Shown here in pieces: positions 17,748 through 26,887 of a stretch of DNA of 64,000 bases; within the stretch, counting starts at the first letter, position 1; the number at the start of each line of letters is the position of its first letter. Under the pieces are notes generated by a model, which searched no databases, was not told the DNA's origin, and saw only the letters and a program-made list of their open reading frames with translations. Position numbers and translations under genes: made by a program. The stretch is from Hominisplanchenecus murintestinalis (lineage in GTDB: Bacteria; Bacillota; Clostridia; Lachnospirales; Lachnospiraceae), in contig SRZB01000003.1 in the NCBI GenBank assembly GCA_004793585.1, positions 98,080-162,079 on the forward strand, given 5' to 3'.

Positions 17748-17894
17748 ATGAACAAAACAAAGCAGGAAGAAGCAAATCGCAAAAAGAGCGATGATAAATT
17801 CAATAGCATAACCCAAAAGAAAAAACCGGAAAACCAGAACCAGGCGCACAATGCCCGTTCCGAAGCGGTAGAAGCAAAAAACAGGCAGGTTTAA
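17748..17894 (+). CDS. Small highly charged protein, 48 aa
   Basis: A 48-codon gene with a good ribosome site (GAGGTGATTAT before the ATG) and a terminator starting at its stop codon. The product is almost wholly Lys/Glu/Gln/Asn with no hydrophobic core, so it is probably disordered. I do not recognise a family. It is a free-standing transcription unit between ribU and the aldolase gene, so it is likely to be a real small gene, though function is unknown. Confidence 0.6.
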   Translation: MNKTKQEEANRKKSDDKFNSITQKKKPENQNQAHNARSEAVEAKNRQV

Positions 17895-17915
17895 GCATCC
17901 TTAGGGATGCTTTTT
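17894..17915 (+). terminator. intrinsic terminator of the 48-aa gene
   Basis: AGCATCC-TTA-GGGATGCT followed by T5, starting within the stop codon of the small gene. Confidence 0.85.
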
Positions 17916-17943
17916 CCATACCTGAAACGACATGAAACGCCAA

Positions 17944-17972
17944 TTGACAAACCTCCTTTTATGCGGTATAAT
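17944..17972 (+). promoter_or_regulatory. consensus sigma-A promoter of the aldolase-family gene
   Basis: Perfect TTGACA (17944-17949), 17-base spacer and perfect TATAAT (17967-17972), about 70 bases upstream of the coding start. Strong, apparently constitutive. Confidence 0.85.
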
Positions 17973-18035
17973 CAGACACATCCGCGATTTAAACTTTAAA
18001 AGTTTAACGAGCGAAAGTATTTAAGAAAAGGAGAC

Positions 18036-19019
18036 ATGTACACTATGAAGGAAATATCGAACTTGATGAATTTCCGTCCGCAGATTAAAGTCGTGGACGC
18101 GACGCTTCGTGACGGGGGACTTGTAAATGATTTCTATTTTTCAGATAAATTTGTTCAGGATTTGTATCTGGCCAATCTGAGGGCCGGCGTTGACTATATG
18201 GAGTTTGGATATAAAGCATCCCGCGAAATGTTCGACGAATCGCAGTTTGGCAAATGGAAATTCTGTAAAGACGAGGACATCCGCGCCATCGTGGGGGATA
18301 ATAACACGGATTTAAAAATCGCAGTTATGGCAGACGTAGGACGCTGTGACTACAAAAAAGATATCATTGACCGCGCCGACAGCCCGATTGACTTAATCCG
18401 CGTTGCTACCTATATTAATACGATCCCTGCCGCTATTGATATGATTGAAGACGCCCACGCAAAGGGATACGAAACCACCTGCAACATCATGGCACTCTCC
18501 AATGCGCGTGAGCAGGATTTGGAAGTGGCGCTGCACCTTCTGGGACAGAGCAGCGTCGATACGATTTATATCGTAGACAGCTACGGTTCTTTCTACCCGG
18601 AGCAGATTGCCCGCACCGCCCACACGTTCCTGGAAATCTGCGGACAGTACGGAAAAGAAGTGGGAATCCACGCGCACAACAACCAGCAGCTCGCTTTCGC
18701 CAACACCATCGAAGTCGTAGGCGACGGCGTAAACTTCCTGGACGCTACCTACAACGGCATGGGAAGAGGCTGCGGCAACTGTATGATGGAGCTTCTGCTC
18801 GGATTCCTGAAAAATCCGAAATACAACATTTACCCGGTTATCCAGTTCATCGAAAAGCACATGACGAAACTGAAAGAGGAAGGCGTTATCTGGGGATATG
18901 ATTTCCCGTACATGCTTACCGGAATCCTGAACCAGCACCCGCGCTCCGCGATTCAGTTTATGAAGAACGGCCGCACGGATTACACAGAATTTTACAAAGA
19001 GCTGCTGGATAGAGATTAA
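18036..19019 (+). CDS. DRE-TIM/HMGL-like aldolase catalytic domain protein
   Basis: A 327-residue TIM-barrel protein of the pyruvate carboxyltransferase/HMG-CoA lyase-like group. Key motifs are VVDATLRDGG (the DRE-type metal and substrate site), IDLIRVATYI, and VGIHAHNNQQLAFAN (metal-binding HxHN). Relatives include 4-hydroxy-2-oxovalerate aldolase MhpE, but there is no dehydrogenase partner or catabolic cluster here, so the substrate is unknown; nucleotide-sugar or ketoacid chemistry is possible. Two starts compete: ATG 18036 is very close to AAAAGGAG, while ATG 18045 has better spacing. It has its own strong promoter. Confidence 0.85.
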   Translation: MYTMKEISNLMNFRPQIKVVDATLRDGGLVNDFYFSDKFVQDLYLANLRAGVDYMEFGYKASREMFDESQFGKWKFCKDEDIRAIVGDNNTDLKIAVMADVGRCDYKKDIIDRADSPIDLIRVATYINTIPAAIDMIEDAHAKGYETTCNIMALSNAREQDLEVALHLLGQSSVDTIYIVDSYGSFYPEQIARTAHTFLEICGQYGKEVGIHAHNNQQLAFANTIEVVGDGVNFLDATYNGMGRGCGNCMMELLLGFLKNPKYNIYPVIQFIEKHMTKLKEEGVIWGYDFPYMLTGILNQHPRSAIQFMKNGRTDYTEFYKELLDRD

Positions 19020-19044
19020 TCCTGCCGACACCATTCTTACATTT

Positions 19045-19072
19045 CAGGGAGTGAACCGCCGTTCACTCCCTG
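19045..19072. terminator. 12-bp perfect hairpin between convergent aldolase and rarA genes
   Basis: CAGGGAGTGAAC-CGCC-GTTCACTCCCTG overlaps the rarA stop codon. No T-run follows, so it is a hairpin terminator only by position. Confidence 0.45.
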
Positions 19073-20376
19073 ATCCATTTCAGATGCGCCGCAATCTCTT
19101 TTTCATATCCGTTTTCACTCGGCTCATAAAATCTTGTATCCCCCAGCTCTTCGGGAAGATATCTCTGCTTTGAAAAATGTTTCGGAAAATCGTGGGCGTA
19201 TTCATACCCCAGCCCATGTCCCAGCTTTTCCGCTCCCCGGTAATGAGAATCCTGCAGATGAGACGGAACAGTGGCTTTCTGGCGCTTCACAGACTCCGTC
19301 GCATGGAAAATCGCATTGGTACAGGAATTGCTCTTCGGGGCGCACGCTACATAAATCGCTGCCTGTGACAGAATAAGCTGAGACTCCGGCATACCCACAC
19401 GCTCGACCGCCTGGGCTGCCGCCACGGCCACCTGCAGCGCCTGCGGATCTGCGTTCCCCACATCCTCCGAAGCACAAATCATGATTCTCCGCGCAACAAA
19501 GGTCACACTCTCCCCTGCATAAAGCATCCGCGCCAGGTAATACACCGCCGCATCCGGGTCAGAACCCCGCATACTTTTGATAAATGCGGAAATCGTATCA
19601 TAATGGTTATCCCCTGTCTTGTCATACCGCACGGCACGTTTCTGAATACATTCCGCCGCCACATCAAGCGTGATATGGATTTTCCCGTCGCTTCCGCGCT
19701 CCGTCGTCAGAACGCCCAGCTCAACCGCATTCAATGCCGCCCGTGCGTCTCCGTCCGCGATATCTGCCAGAAATTCCTCTGCGTCCGCATCAATCACAGC
19801 GTTATATTCACCCATTCCCCGCTCTTTGTCGTACACTGCCCGCTCAATCAGTATCTTGATATCATCCTTCGCCAAAGGCTTCAGTTCAAATACGATCGAG
19901 CGCGAAATCAAAGCGCCGTTCACCTCAAAATACGGATTTTCGGTAGTTGCGCCCACCAGAATCAGCGTCCCATCCTCCACAAACGGAAGCAGATAGTCCT
20001 GCTGCCCCTTATTGAAGCGGTGAATCTCATCTACAAACAGAATCGTCCGCTTCCCGTACATCCCCATACTGTCTTTCGCGGACTTTACCACTTCTTCCAT
20101 ATCTTTTTTTCCCGCCACCGTAGCATTAATCTGCGTAAACTCCGCGCTGGTAGTATTGGCTATGACCTTCGCAAGCGTCGTTTTCCCTGTTCCCGGAGGA
20201 CCATAGAAAATGATAGAGCTTATCTTATCCGCCTTAATCGCACGGTAAAGCAGCTTGTCCTTTCCGATGATATGCTGCTGTCCTACCACCTCATCAAGAG
20301 TCTTTGGGCGCAGCCGGGATGCCAGCGGCGCCTCCGTCTCCATCGTATTTTTCCTCATATAATCAAATAAATCCAT
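19063..20376 (-). CDS. rarA: Replication-associated recombination protein A (RarA/MgsA AAA+ ATPase)
   Basis: A 437-residue AAA+ ATPase of the clamp-loader-like RarA/MgsA/WRNIP1 family, acting at stalled or gapped replication forks. The order is canonical: PLASRLRPKTLDEVVGQQHI, Walker [10 protein letters not shown], Walker B FVDEIHRFNKGQQD, sensor 1 GATTENPYF, then the MgsA C-terminal tetramerisation domain with GSDPDAAVYYLARML and PSHLQDSHYRG. The start follows GGAGGGG. A deacetylase gene lies 12 bases upstream on the same strand, so the two are probably co-transcribed. Confidence 0.97.
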   Translation of the reverse strand: MDLFDYMRKNTMETEAPLASRLRPKTLDEVVGQQHIIGKDKLLYRAIKADKISSIIFYGPPGTGKTTLAKVIANTTSAEFTQINATVAGKKDMEEVVKSAKDSMGMYGKRTILFVDEIHRFNKGQQDYLLPFVEDGTLILVGATTENPYFEVNGALISRSIVFELKPLAKDDIKILIERAVYDKERGMGEYNAVIDADAEEFLADIADGDARAALNAVELGVLTTERGSDGKIHITLDVAAECIQKRAVRYDKTGDNHYDTISAFIKSMRGSDPDAAVYYLARMLYAGESVTFVARRIMICASEDVGNADPQALQVAVAAAQAVERVGMPESQLILSQAAIYVACAPKSNSCTNAIFHATESVKRQKATVPSHLQDSHYRGAEKLGHGLGYEYAHDFPKHFSKQRYLPEELGDTRFYEPSENGYEKEIAAHLKWIRE

Positions 20377-20388
20377 CTTCCCCTCCGT

Positions 20389-21042
20389 TTACTCCAAAAC
20401 CAGTTCATCCACTGTTACAAACTCAAACCCCCGCTCCAACAAGGCGTCTACAATTTTCAGCGCTGCCTCCACAGACGAATCGTAATAATCATGCAGAAGA
20501 ATGATACTGTTCTCCTCTGCCCTGCTAAGTACTTTCTGAACCACCGCATCCACATTTTTCGTTGTCCAGTCCAGCGGGTCGATGCTCCACAGTACCGGAA
20601 ACATCTCAAATCCACACTCCAGCTTCTTATCCCACGCGCCAAAAGGCGGACGCACAAACTCCGTATTTTTTCCGGTAATCTCCTTCACCAGCTCACTCGT
20701 TTTTGTAATCTGTGCGCACGCCTCTTCCTCCGGAAGCCCGGTAATCTTTACATGATCATACGTATGGTTACCGATGAGATGTCCCTCCTCGTCCATGCGT
20801 TTAATAATATCTTCGCGTCCCTCAATATTCTTCCCCACCACAAAAAAGGTCGCTTTCACATTCCGCTCCTTTAGCCCATCCAAAAGCTTCGGCGTGTAGA
20901 CCGGATGCGGCCCGTCGTCAAAGGTCAGCGCAATCCTCGGCTTCACATCCTCTGTAACCGCCTGGGAAATCCTGCCCCATGACAGCCCCAGTCCAAGAAT
21001 AACCACCGCTGCAATCATTATCAGAATATTTCTTCGTTTCAC
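20389..21042 (-). CDS. NodB-domain polysaccharide deacetylase (CE4)
   Basis: A 217-residue protein with an N-terminal membrane anchor or signal (LIMIAAVVILGLGLSW) and a complete NodB domain. Motif 1 is TFDDGPHP (catalytic base and metal Asp), motif 2 GNHTYDHV (HxxxH), motif 3 RPPFGAWD, motif 4 LWSIDPLDW and motif 5 ILLHD. It should remove N-acetyl groups from peptidoglycan or another wall glycan outside the cell. The start codon is not ATG: GTG 21042 is preferred, with TTG 21048 as alternative. It precedes rarA by 12 bases. Confidence 0.92.
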   Translation of the reverse strand: MKRRNILIMIAAVVILGLGLSWGRISQAVTEDVKPRIALTFDDGPHPVYTPKLLDGLKERNVKATFFVVGKNIEGREDIIKRMDEEGHLIGNHTYDHVKITGLPEEEACAQITKTSELVKEITGKNTEFVRPPFGAWDKKLECGFEMFPVLWSIDPLDWTTKNVDAVVQKVLSRAEENSIILLHDYYDSSVEAALKIVDALLERGFEFVTVDELVLE

Positions 21043-21265
21043 ACACAAACCGCCCGTTATTAAAATTACTAAATATATACGCTGAGGGGCAATTCTCTAT
21101 TCCATGAAACAGCCGTTTATAATCCTTTTCATTCATTATACCATAGACTTCCCCTAAATTCTGCACAATTTCAAAAATCGAATAAATCCTTGCAATAAGA
21201 AGTGGCGCAATCCCTCTCCAGGTGGTATACTATAAATATTATAAAAAAGAAAGGGGGATGCTTTT

Positions 21266-22237
21266 ATGAAAATACAAAAATTTAAAACGATACGCATCCT
21301 AATCACTGCGCTGATGTTTCTTACCGGAACCCTGGTTATAACATCCGGTGCACAGGCAGCCGACAGCCGCTATTATGTTTCTATGGAGGCTCCTGCTCAG
21401 ACACAGTATGGAACAGACAATGCCGTAATCAGCTGGAAACTCAGCTATATCAGCTCTTCCAATACAACAGAAACGGCCGGATACAACATTTACCTGGGAG
21501 AAGACTACGGGAGCACAAAACTCTTCGCAAAAACCCCGAACACTTTCTACAAAATCACCGGGCTGGAGGACGGAAAGAAATACTATGTAAAAGTAGAGCC
21601 TTACGCCGCAGACGGGTCCATTGGCAGCGGCAGGAGCCTGACCATCGAGACGATGCCGGCGCGGGTGAAAAATTTCCGGCAGGAACGCTGGTGGTATTTC
21701 ATCAATATGCTTGAAGTAGCCTGGGATCGGATAGAGACTGCCGATACCGTCAACATTTCTCTGTACAACAGCAAAGGGAAAAAGGTACAGTCAAAGATAC
21801 TTTCTCCATCCAGCAGCAGCGTATCTTTCTCAAAAATGAAAGATGAAGTTTACACGGTAAAAATACAGGCCTCCCGAACCATAAACGGAAATACCTGGCA
21901 GACTCCTGTTTCCACCATCCAATGCTTTAACCAGGCGCGCATCAGTTCCGCAAAAGTATCTAAGAAAAAACTGACTGTCAAGTGGAAAAAGGTAGGCGGC
22001 GCTACCGGATATGACATCTACGTATCCACAAAACAGAAATCCGGCTACAAAAAGTTGAAATCCGTCGGCAAAAATACAACGAAAGCTACATTTTCAAAAT
22101 TTAAAGGAAAATCTTTCAATCCGAAGAAAACTTATTATATCTATATAGAGACTAAAAAGAAAAACGGAAAAAGAATTGACAAATCCGGCAGGCTTTACTA
22201 CTGGAACACCAAAAATACGGCGACCGGTTACTTTTAA
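21266..22237 (+). CDS. Secreted fibronectin type III domain protein
   Basis: A 323-residue exported protein with a signal peptide (about residues 1-30, ending AQAAD). It has repeated FN3-like beta-sandwich stretches. The first holds GYNIYLGEDYG and YYVKVEPYAADGS; the last holds KKLTVKWKKVGGATGYDIY and KTYYIYIETKKKNGKRI, with the lysine-rich style common in Lachnospiraceae surface proteins. No enzymatic motif is visible. It probably binds cell-wall or host glycans or acts as a structural surface protein. AAAGGGGG precedes the ATG, and a YesL-like membrane protein gene follows after 21 bases. Confidence 0.82.
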   Translation: MKIQKFKTIRILITALMFLTGTLVITSGAQAADSRYYVSMEAPAQTQYGTDNAVISWKLSYISSSNTTETAGYNIYLGEDYGSTKLFAKTPNTFYKITGLEDGKKYYVKVEPYAADGSIGSGRSLTIETMPARVKNFRQERWWYFINMLEVAWDRIETADTVNISLYNSKGKKVQSKILSPSSSSVSFSKMKDEVYTVKIQASRTINGNTWQTPVSTIQCFNQARISSAKVSKKKLTVKWKKVGGATGYDIYVSTKQKSGYKKLKSVGKNTTKATFSKFKGKSFNPKKTYYIYIETKKKNGKRIDKSGRLYYWNTKNTATGYF

Positions 22238-22258
22238 CAACACAGGAGGAACGGTATT

Positions 22259-22930
22259 ATGATGGATCGCATTTTTAACATGGATAACAAATTTTTCACT
22301 TTTATGGGAAAAGCCGCTGATTTGATTCTTCTAAACATCATCTTCCTGATTTGCTGCCTTCCCGTGGTGACCATTGGTGCATCCGTTACCGCAATGTATT
22401 ATGTAACCCTGAAAATGGTACGGAACGAGGAATCTTATATCTCCCGAAGCTTTTTCCAGTCGTTCCGTCAGAATTTCAGGCAGGCAACAGGAATCTGGCT
22501 GATCCTCCTGGCTGGAGGAACGGTTCTCTGGCTGGATTTTCAAATCATGGAACAGGCAGGTTCCGGCGGAATCTTTCAAGCCGTTTATCTGGGACTATGC
22601 TTTATTCTCCTGATTTACGGCATGATATCCGCTTACATATTTCCGCTGTTAGCCAAATTTGACAATACCGTAAAAAACACTTTTAAGAATTCCCTGCTCA
22701 TGTCCATCAGGCATCTGCCCTATACCATCCTGCTTCTGCTCATTACCTATGTGCCGATGTTCCTGACTCTGAACTATGGCGTTGTCCTGGTATACGGAGC
22801 CGTGGTCTGGCTGGCGGCAGGCTTTGCCCTGACAGCATTTATCAATTCACACATCTATATGAGGATTTACAAAAATTACATTCCGGAAGAAGCGCAAGAA
22901 AATGATTCCGAATGGACGCTGGGAGAATAA
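22259..22930 (+). CDS. YesL family (DUF624) membrane protein
   Basis: A 223-residue protein with five or six membrane segments and the YesL/DUF624 pattern DRIFNMDNKFFTFMGKAADL followed by NIIFLICCLPVVTIGAS. YesL-like proteins often neighbour sugar ABC transporter and sensor genes, but here the partner is the FN3 protein, so its role is unknown. Two adjacent ATGs (22259, 22262) follow AGGAGGAA. The gene ends before a 9-bp hairpin shared with the convergent DUF1002 gene. Confidence 0.88.
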   Translation: MMDRIFNMDNKFFTFMGKAADLILLNIIFLICCLPVVTIGASVTAMYYVTLKMVRNEESYISRSFFQSFRQNFRQATGIWLILLAGGTVLWLDFQIMEQAGSGGIFQAVYLGLCFILLIYGMISAYIFPLLAKFDNTVKNTFKNSLLMSIRHLPYTILLLLITYVPMFLTLNYGVVLVYGAVVWLAAGFALTAFINSHIYMRIYKNYIPEEAQENDSEWTLGE

Positions 22931-22933
22931 TTA

Positions 22934-22956
22934 CAGGGAGGCATTTCGCCTCCCTG
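22934..22956. terminator. hairpin between convergent yesL-like and DUF1002 genes
   Basis: CAGGGAGGC-ATTTC-GCCTCCCTG, a perfect 9-bp stem with a short pyrimidine-rich tail. Confidence 0.55.
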
Positions 22957-22960
22957 CTTC

Positions 22961-23857
22961 TTAAGAAAAGAGATCCTGGAAAAATCCTACAATCGCGTCT
23001 ATGATTCTTGTAAAAAAATTTCCTACACTCTCTGCATCAAAGTTAAAATCCAGATTTTCTAATTTATGGTACAAATCTTTCGCCTGCTCTTTGATGGCGT
23101 CTACGTTCAAATCCAAACCGTCGATTTTGTCCATCAGCCCGGTAATCTTATCCCTATCCTCATCGGAAAGACGAATCTCCAGCTCGTCCGCCGCCTGTTT
23201 CACCAGATTTTTAATATCTTCACTGCCGCTGACCGCACCCTCGGCCACCTCCTGTTTCACCAGCGCCATAAGCTGTTCTACCTTCTCAGGATCCCCTACG
23301 CTCTCCACGATTTCCCCTGTGATTACCAGTTCATTGTTCGCAGCATCCAGGTTTACTTCAGGAACCTCTTCCCCGGTCATCGTCTCATAAGCTTTGATAG
23401 CGCCCACCAGCGCCGCCGTCCCGGATATTGAAAATGGTCCTGCCACTGTAATATCTGCATCTTCCACTCCGGCAGTAATCAACGCATTCCGGTACATGCC
23501 TGACGTACAGTAGGAAATATTGTTTGTGTTTACATTGATACCATTTCCCGCCTCTTTTCCCACTACCATAACAGAAGAGAGCGCCCTTGTCCCTATCACG
23601 CCGGCATCCAGATAGCTGTCCAGATATTTATGTTCATCTTCATTTGTAATCGTGACCACATCATAATCTTTCAGCTCTGCCTCCGTCACTCCGAGCAGCT
23701 CCAGAACTTTCGCCCTCTCTGACTCCTTTAAGTCTGCGCCCAACGCCACGTACGGCTTATCAATCACTGCATCTACCCTGTCCGCCAGCGCTGTCATTCC
23801 TGACGTAAGGAACATACATGCCGCCAGGGCTCCTGTTAACATCTGCTTCTTTCCCAT
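22961..23857 (-). CDS. DUF1002 family secreted protein
   Basis: A 298-residue protein with a signal peptide (MLTGALAACMFLTSGMTALA). It shows the DUF1002 pattern KPYVALGADLKESERAKVLELLGV and VTITNEDEHKYLDSYLD. Family members are found in spore-forming Firmicutes and their function is unknown. The C-terminal part contains amphipathic helices and an FF-rich end (ARIIDAIVGFFQDLF-like). The start ATG 23857 shares its A with the TGA stop of the upstream lipase gene (TGATG), so translation is coupled. Confidence 0.88.
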   Translation of the reverse strand: MGKKQMLTGALAACMFLTSGMTALADRVDAVIDKPYVALGADLKESERAKVLELLGVTEAELKDYDVVTITNEDEHKYLDSYLDAGVIGTRALSSVMVVGKEAGNGINVNTNNISYCTSGMYRNALITAGVEDADITVAGPFSISGTAALVGAIKAYETMTGEEVPEVNLDAANNELVITGEIVESVGDPEKVEQLMALVKQEVAEGAVSGSEDIKNLVKQAADELEIRLSDEDRDKITGLMDKIDGLDLNVDAIKEQAKDLYHKLENLDFNFDAESVGNFFTRIIDAIVGFFQDLFS

Positions 23858-24828
23858 CAAAATCCCTCCTGTTTCTTATTATTCATCTTTCCTGTGCCCT
23901 CCAGACATTCCGAAAGCCATGTATAAATGTCCCGGTAAACTTTTTCCCTGTCAGTCTCATTCAATATCTCATGTCTATCGCCCGGATACAGCCTGCACTT
24001 CACATTTTTCATTCCCAGTTCCTTAAACCGGGCATATACCAGCATCACGCCTTTTCCGTAAGCTCCTACCGGGTCGTCCCCGCCTGCTGCAAACAGCACC
24101 GGAAGGGTTTTCGGCATTCTTCTCAGATAGCTCTCCTCCGAAAGTTTATAAAGACCCAGGAACATATTGTAATAGGCATTCAGCGTGAAGCGGAATGTGC
24201 ATCTCTCATCTGCCACATACGTTTTCACACAATTCTCATCCTTCGTCAGCCATTCCTTGCCTGCGCGTGACTTCCCAAATCCCCTGTTATATCCTCCAAA
24301 TGCCAGCGCGTCCACAAACCGGCTCCGGTAACGCCATCCCTTTACCCTCGCGAACAGCTTACAGACTAACATTCCCAACATGGCTATGTTCCCCGAATGG
24401 TGCCCGGTTCCCATGATAACCGCCCCGGCCAGCCCTTTCCCATAGCAGCAGATATACTGCCTCGCCAGGAACGAACCCATACTATGCCCCAACAGGAAAT
24501 ATGGCGCGTGCGGATAATCCTCCTGCACCATTTTCCGCAGTCTGTGTAAATCCTTTATCAGCGTAGAATTTCCGTTTTCCTCCGCAAAATACCCATACTC
24601 TTCCTTCGAGCGGATGGATTCCCCGTGCCCCAGATGATCATTCCCCACCACCAGGACTCCCCGTTCCGCCAGGAACACTGCAAACTCGTCGTAGCGTTCC
24701 ACAAACTCGCACATCCCATGAGAAATCTGCAGAACTGCCTTCACCTCCCCTTCAGGCACCCACTTTACCGCATGGACCAGCGTAATAGAGTCATTGGATA
24801 AAAACTGCATATGCTGTCTGATTACCAT
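23857..24828 (-). CDS. Alpha/beta hydrolase, lysophospholipase/monoacylglycerol lipase type
   Basis: A 323-residue serine hydrolase. The nucleophile elbow is LLGHSMGSFLARQ; the acidic and histidine residues of the triad are in FAAGGDDPVG and YPGDRHEILNETD. The oxyanion region is QISHGMCEFVERYDEFA. Such enzymes cleave monoacylglycerols or lysophospholipids in the cytoplasm. ATG 24828 follows AAAGGGGTG; the longer upstream reading has no ribosome site. It overlaps DUF1002 downstream by one base, making a two-gene operon. Confidence 0.92.
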   Translation of the reverse strand: MVIRQHMQFLSNDSITLVHAVKWVPEGEVKAVLQISHGMCEFVERYDEFAVFLAERGVLVVGNDHLGHGESIRSKEEYGYFAEENGNSTLIKDLHRLRKMVQEDYPHAPYFLLGHSMGSFLARQYICCYGKGLAGAVIMGTGHHSGNIAMLGMLVCKLFARVKGWRYRSRFVDALAFGGYNRGFGKSRAGKEWLTKDENCVKTYVADERCTFRFTLNAYYNMFLGLYKLSEESYLRRMPKTLPVLFAAGGDDPVGAYGKGVMLVYARFKELGMKNVKCRLYPGDRHEILNETDREKVYRDIYTWLSECLEGTGKMNNKKQEGF

Positions 24829-24986
24829 AAAATCACCCCTTTTACTTTTCATCTGCATCTTTGGCGTCCGCATGCACTCCCCATGCCGGCGGATACCGGA
24901 ACCGCAGCCTGTTCCACGGTTCACTGCTGCTTCTTCCATACTATACCACACTTTAAAGAGAATACTCCTTAAAATTCTGTGAAAAA

Positions 24987-25015
24987 TTGACTTTTTCTCT
25001 TAAACAGGTTATTGT
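24987..25015 (+). promoter_or_regulatory. promoter of ttcA-like gene
   Basis: TTGACT (24987-24992), 17-base spacer, TATTGT (25010-25015), 35 bases before the start codon. Confidence 0.6.
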
Positions 25016-25049
25016 AGGATGCAGATTATCAAAAAGGAGAGTTCTACTT

Positions 25050-25778
25050 ATGAAACTGCAGCAATTACTCAGCTATACCCGAAAAGCTGTTGATGAATAC
25101 CAAATGATACAGGAAGGAGACGCCATCGCCGTGGGCATTTCCGGGGGAAAGGACAGCCTGGCTATGCTCTATGCGCTACAGGGACTTCGGCGCTTTTACC
25201 CAAACCATTTTGACATCCATGCTATTACCGTCAGCCTGGGATACGAAGGCTTCGACTTATCCCCCATACGTTCCCTCTGCGAAGAGCTCGAAGTCCCCTA
25301 CACCGTAATAGACACTGAGATCGCCCGCATTATCTTTGATGAGCGGAAAGAGGACAATCCCTGCTCTCTGTGCGCGAAGATGCGCAAAGGCGCTTTTAAC
25401 CAGGAAGCGAAACGCATTGGCTGCAATAAGGTCGCCTATGCCCACCATAAAGACGATATAATTGAAACTATGCTCCTTTCCCTCATTTTTGAGGGAAGGT
25501 TCCATTCTTTCTCGCCGCTCACTTATTTAGACAGGATGGATTTGACGGTTATCCGTCCATTGATGTTTGTAGACGAGGCAGATGTGATTGGATTCAAAAA
25601 TAAATACGCGCTTCCCACTGTCAAAAATCCCTGCCCGGCAGACGGTTACACGAAACGGGAATACGCGAAAAAACTGCTCCGACAGCTAAACCTGGAAAAT
25701 CCCGGCGTGAAAGAGCGTATGTTTTCAGCCATCTTAAACGGAAATATCGCAGGATGGCCCCCGCGTATCCTGCGGTAA
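25050..25778 (+). CDS. TtcA-like PP-loop ATPase (tRNA thiolation family)
   Basis: A 242-residue N-type ATP pyrophosphatase. The PP-loop is SGGKDS at residues 31-36. Cysteines in CSLCAKMRKGA and KNPCPADG match the iron-sulfur/thiolation cysteines of TtcA and TilS-related proteins, with AHHKDDIIETML between. TtcA makes 2-thiocytidine at position 32 of certain tRNAs; many Firmicutes paralogues of this length have unproven targets. The start is ATG 25050, after AAAGGAGAG. The gene is monocistronic with its own promoter. Confidence 0.88.
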   Translation: MKLQQLLSYTRKAVDEYQMIQEGDAIAVGISGGKDSLAMLYALQGLRRFYPNHFDIHAITVSLGYEGFDLSPIRSLCEELEVPYTVIDTEIARIIFDERKEDNPCSLCAKMRKGAFNQEAKRIGCNKVAYAHHKDDIIETMLLSLIFEGRFHSFSPLTYLDRMDLTVIRPLMFVDEADVIGFKNKYALPTVKNPCPADGYTKREYAKKLLRQLNLENPGVKERMFSAILNGNIAGWPPRILR

Positions 25779-25870
25779 GGCGTTTATAAATCCTTTACAT
25801 TTTTTTAGATTCTATATATGTTATTCCCCCGGAAACTGTGCTATCCTTTCTACTAGAATTTATTTAGGAA

Positions 25871-26404
25871 GTGACGGAATTGAAAACACAAGTCTTATAT
25901 GTAAGCGGAACCGGAAATACTGAACAGATTGCAAAAGCAGTTTATCAGGAAATTCCCGGTGCTTCCAAGGATATCATGAAACTGGATTCCTGCTTTGAAA
26001 AACACTCTGCCGACATGTACTTTATCGGCTTTTGGGTAAACCGCGGCTCTGCCAGCGTGGAAATTCTTGACTTTCTCTCTGGCCTGCACGGAAAAAACAT
26101 CGCGCTTTTCGCTACCTGCGGTATGGGAAAACACCCTGAATATTACCGCAAAATCGAAAAAAATGTATCTGCTTTTATCCCGGATGACAACCAATATCTG
26201 GGCGCCTTTTTCTGTCAAGGCAAAATGCCCATGCATGTGCGCCGGAAATATGAACAGATAGAAACTTTTGAAAACGGAAAACAGGTAGAACAGATGCTTC
26301 ATAATTTTGACGAAGCGCTGCTCCATCCCGACCGCAGAGATTTAGCAAACGCACGCGCTTTTGTCTGCTCCGTTTATCAGAAACTGCCGTCCGATACTTA
26401 CTGA
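25871..26404 (+). CDS. Flavodoxin-domain protein
   Basis: A 177-residue protein with an N-terminal FMN phosphate-binding loop, VLYVSGTGNTEQIAKAVYQ, and flavodoxin-type later strands (MYFIGFWVNRGSAS, IALFATCGMG). It should bind FMN and act as a low-potential electron carrier or partner of an oxidoreductase. The start is uncertain: GTG 25871 lies too close to AGGA, and TTG 25880 is better spaced. It precedes the zinc-ribbon membrane protein by 33 bases and may be co-transcribed with it. Confidence 0.85.
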   Translation: MTELKTQVLYVSGTGNTEQIAKAVYQEIPGASKDIMKLDSCFEKHSADMYFIGFWVNRGSASVEILDFLSGLHGKNIALFATCGMGKHPEYYRKIEKNVSAFIPDDNQYLGAFFCQGKMPMHVRRKYEQIETFENGKQVEQMLHNFDEALLHPDRRDLANARAFVCSVYQKLPSDTY

Positions 26405-26437
26405 CCGGCTCATCGTTCTCACAGGAGGAACCTTTAT

Positions 26438-26833
26438 ATGAAGCAAAAATTTCAGAACTTTATGTCTGGCCGTTATGGCGTTGATGACTTTTCAAAAGCC
26501 CTGCTCTATGCTACCCTCGCCCTGTGCCTCGTCTCACTATTTACCCGGAACCGGATGCTGAACCTGCTGCTGACCGCAGGCCTGGTTTTTATCTATTACC
26601 GTATGTTTTCCAAGAATTATTCCCGGCGTTATCAGGAAAACCTATGGTATCTCCGGCAAAAAGACAAAGTCATGCACTTTTTCCGGCGCCAGAATAGCCT
26701 TGCGCAGCAGCGGAAAACTCACCGCATTTATACCTGTCCCCAATGCCGTCAGAAAATACGGATTCCCAAAGGACACGGAAAAGTGCAGATTACCTGCCCC
26801 CAATGCAAAACTGCGTTTATCAAACGCTCTTAA
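26438..26833 (+). CDS. Zinc-ribbon membrane protein, 131 aa
   Basis: A small protein with two hydrophobic helices (about residues 20-35 and 43-58), a basic linker, and a C-terminal zinc ribbon made by YTCPQCRQKIRIP and ITCPQCKTAF, i.e. two CPxC knuckles. It probably presents the ribbon to the cytoplasm at the membrane. AGGAGGAA precedes the ATG. It begins a cluster with the DUF5685 and J-domain genes. Confidence 0.82.
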   Translation: MKQKFQNFMSGRYGVDDFSKALLYATLALCLVSLFTRNRMLNLLLTAGLVFIYYRMFSKNYSRRYQENLWYLRQKDKVMHFFRRQNSLAQQRKTHRIYTCPQCRQKIRIPKGHGKVQITCPQCKTAFIKRS

Positions 26834-26887
26834 TTCCTCTGAATCCCGACGCTGCCCTTTTTAACTACTGCTTTCCACGGAGAGATT

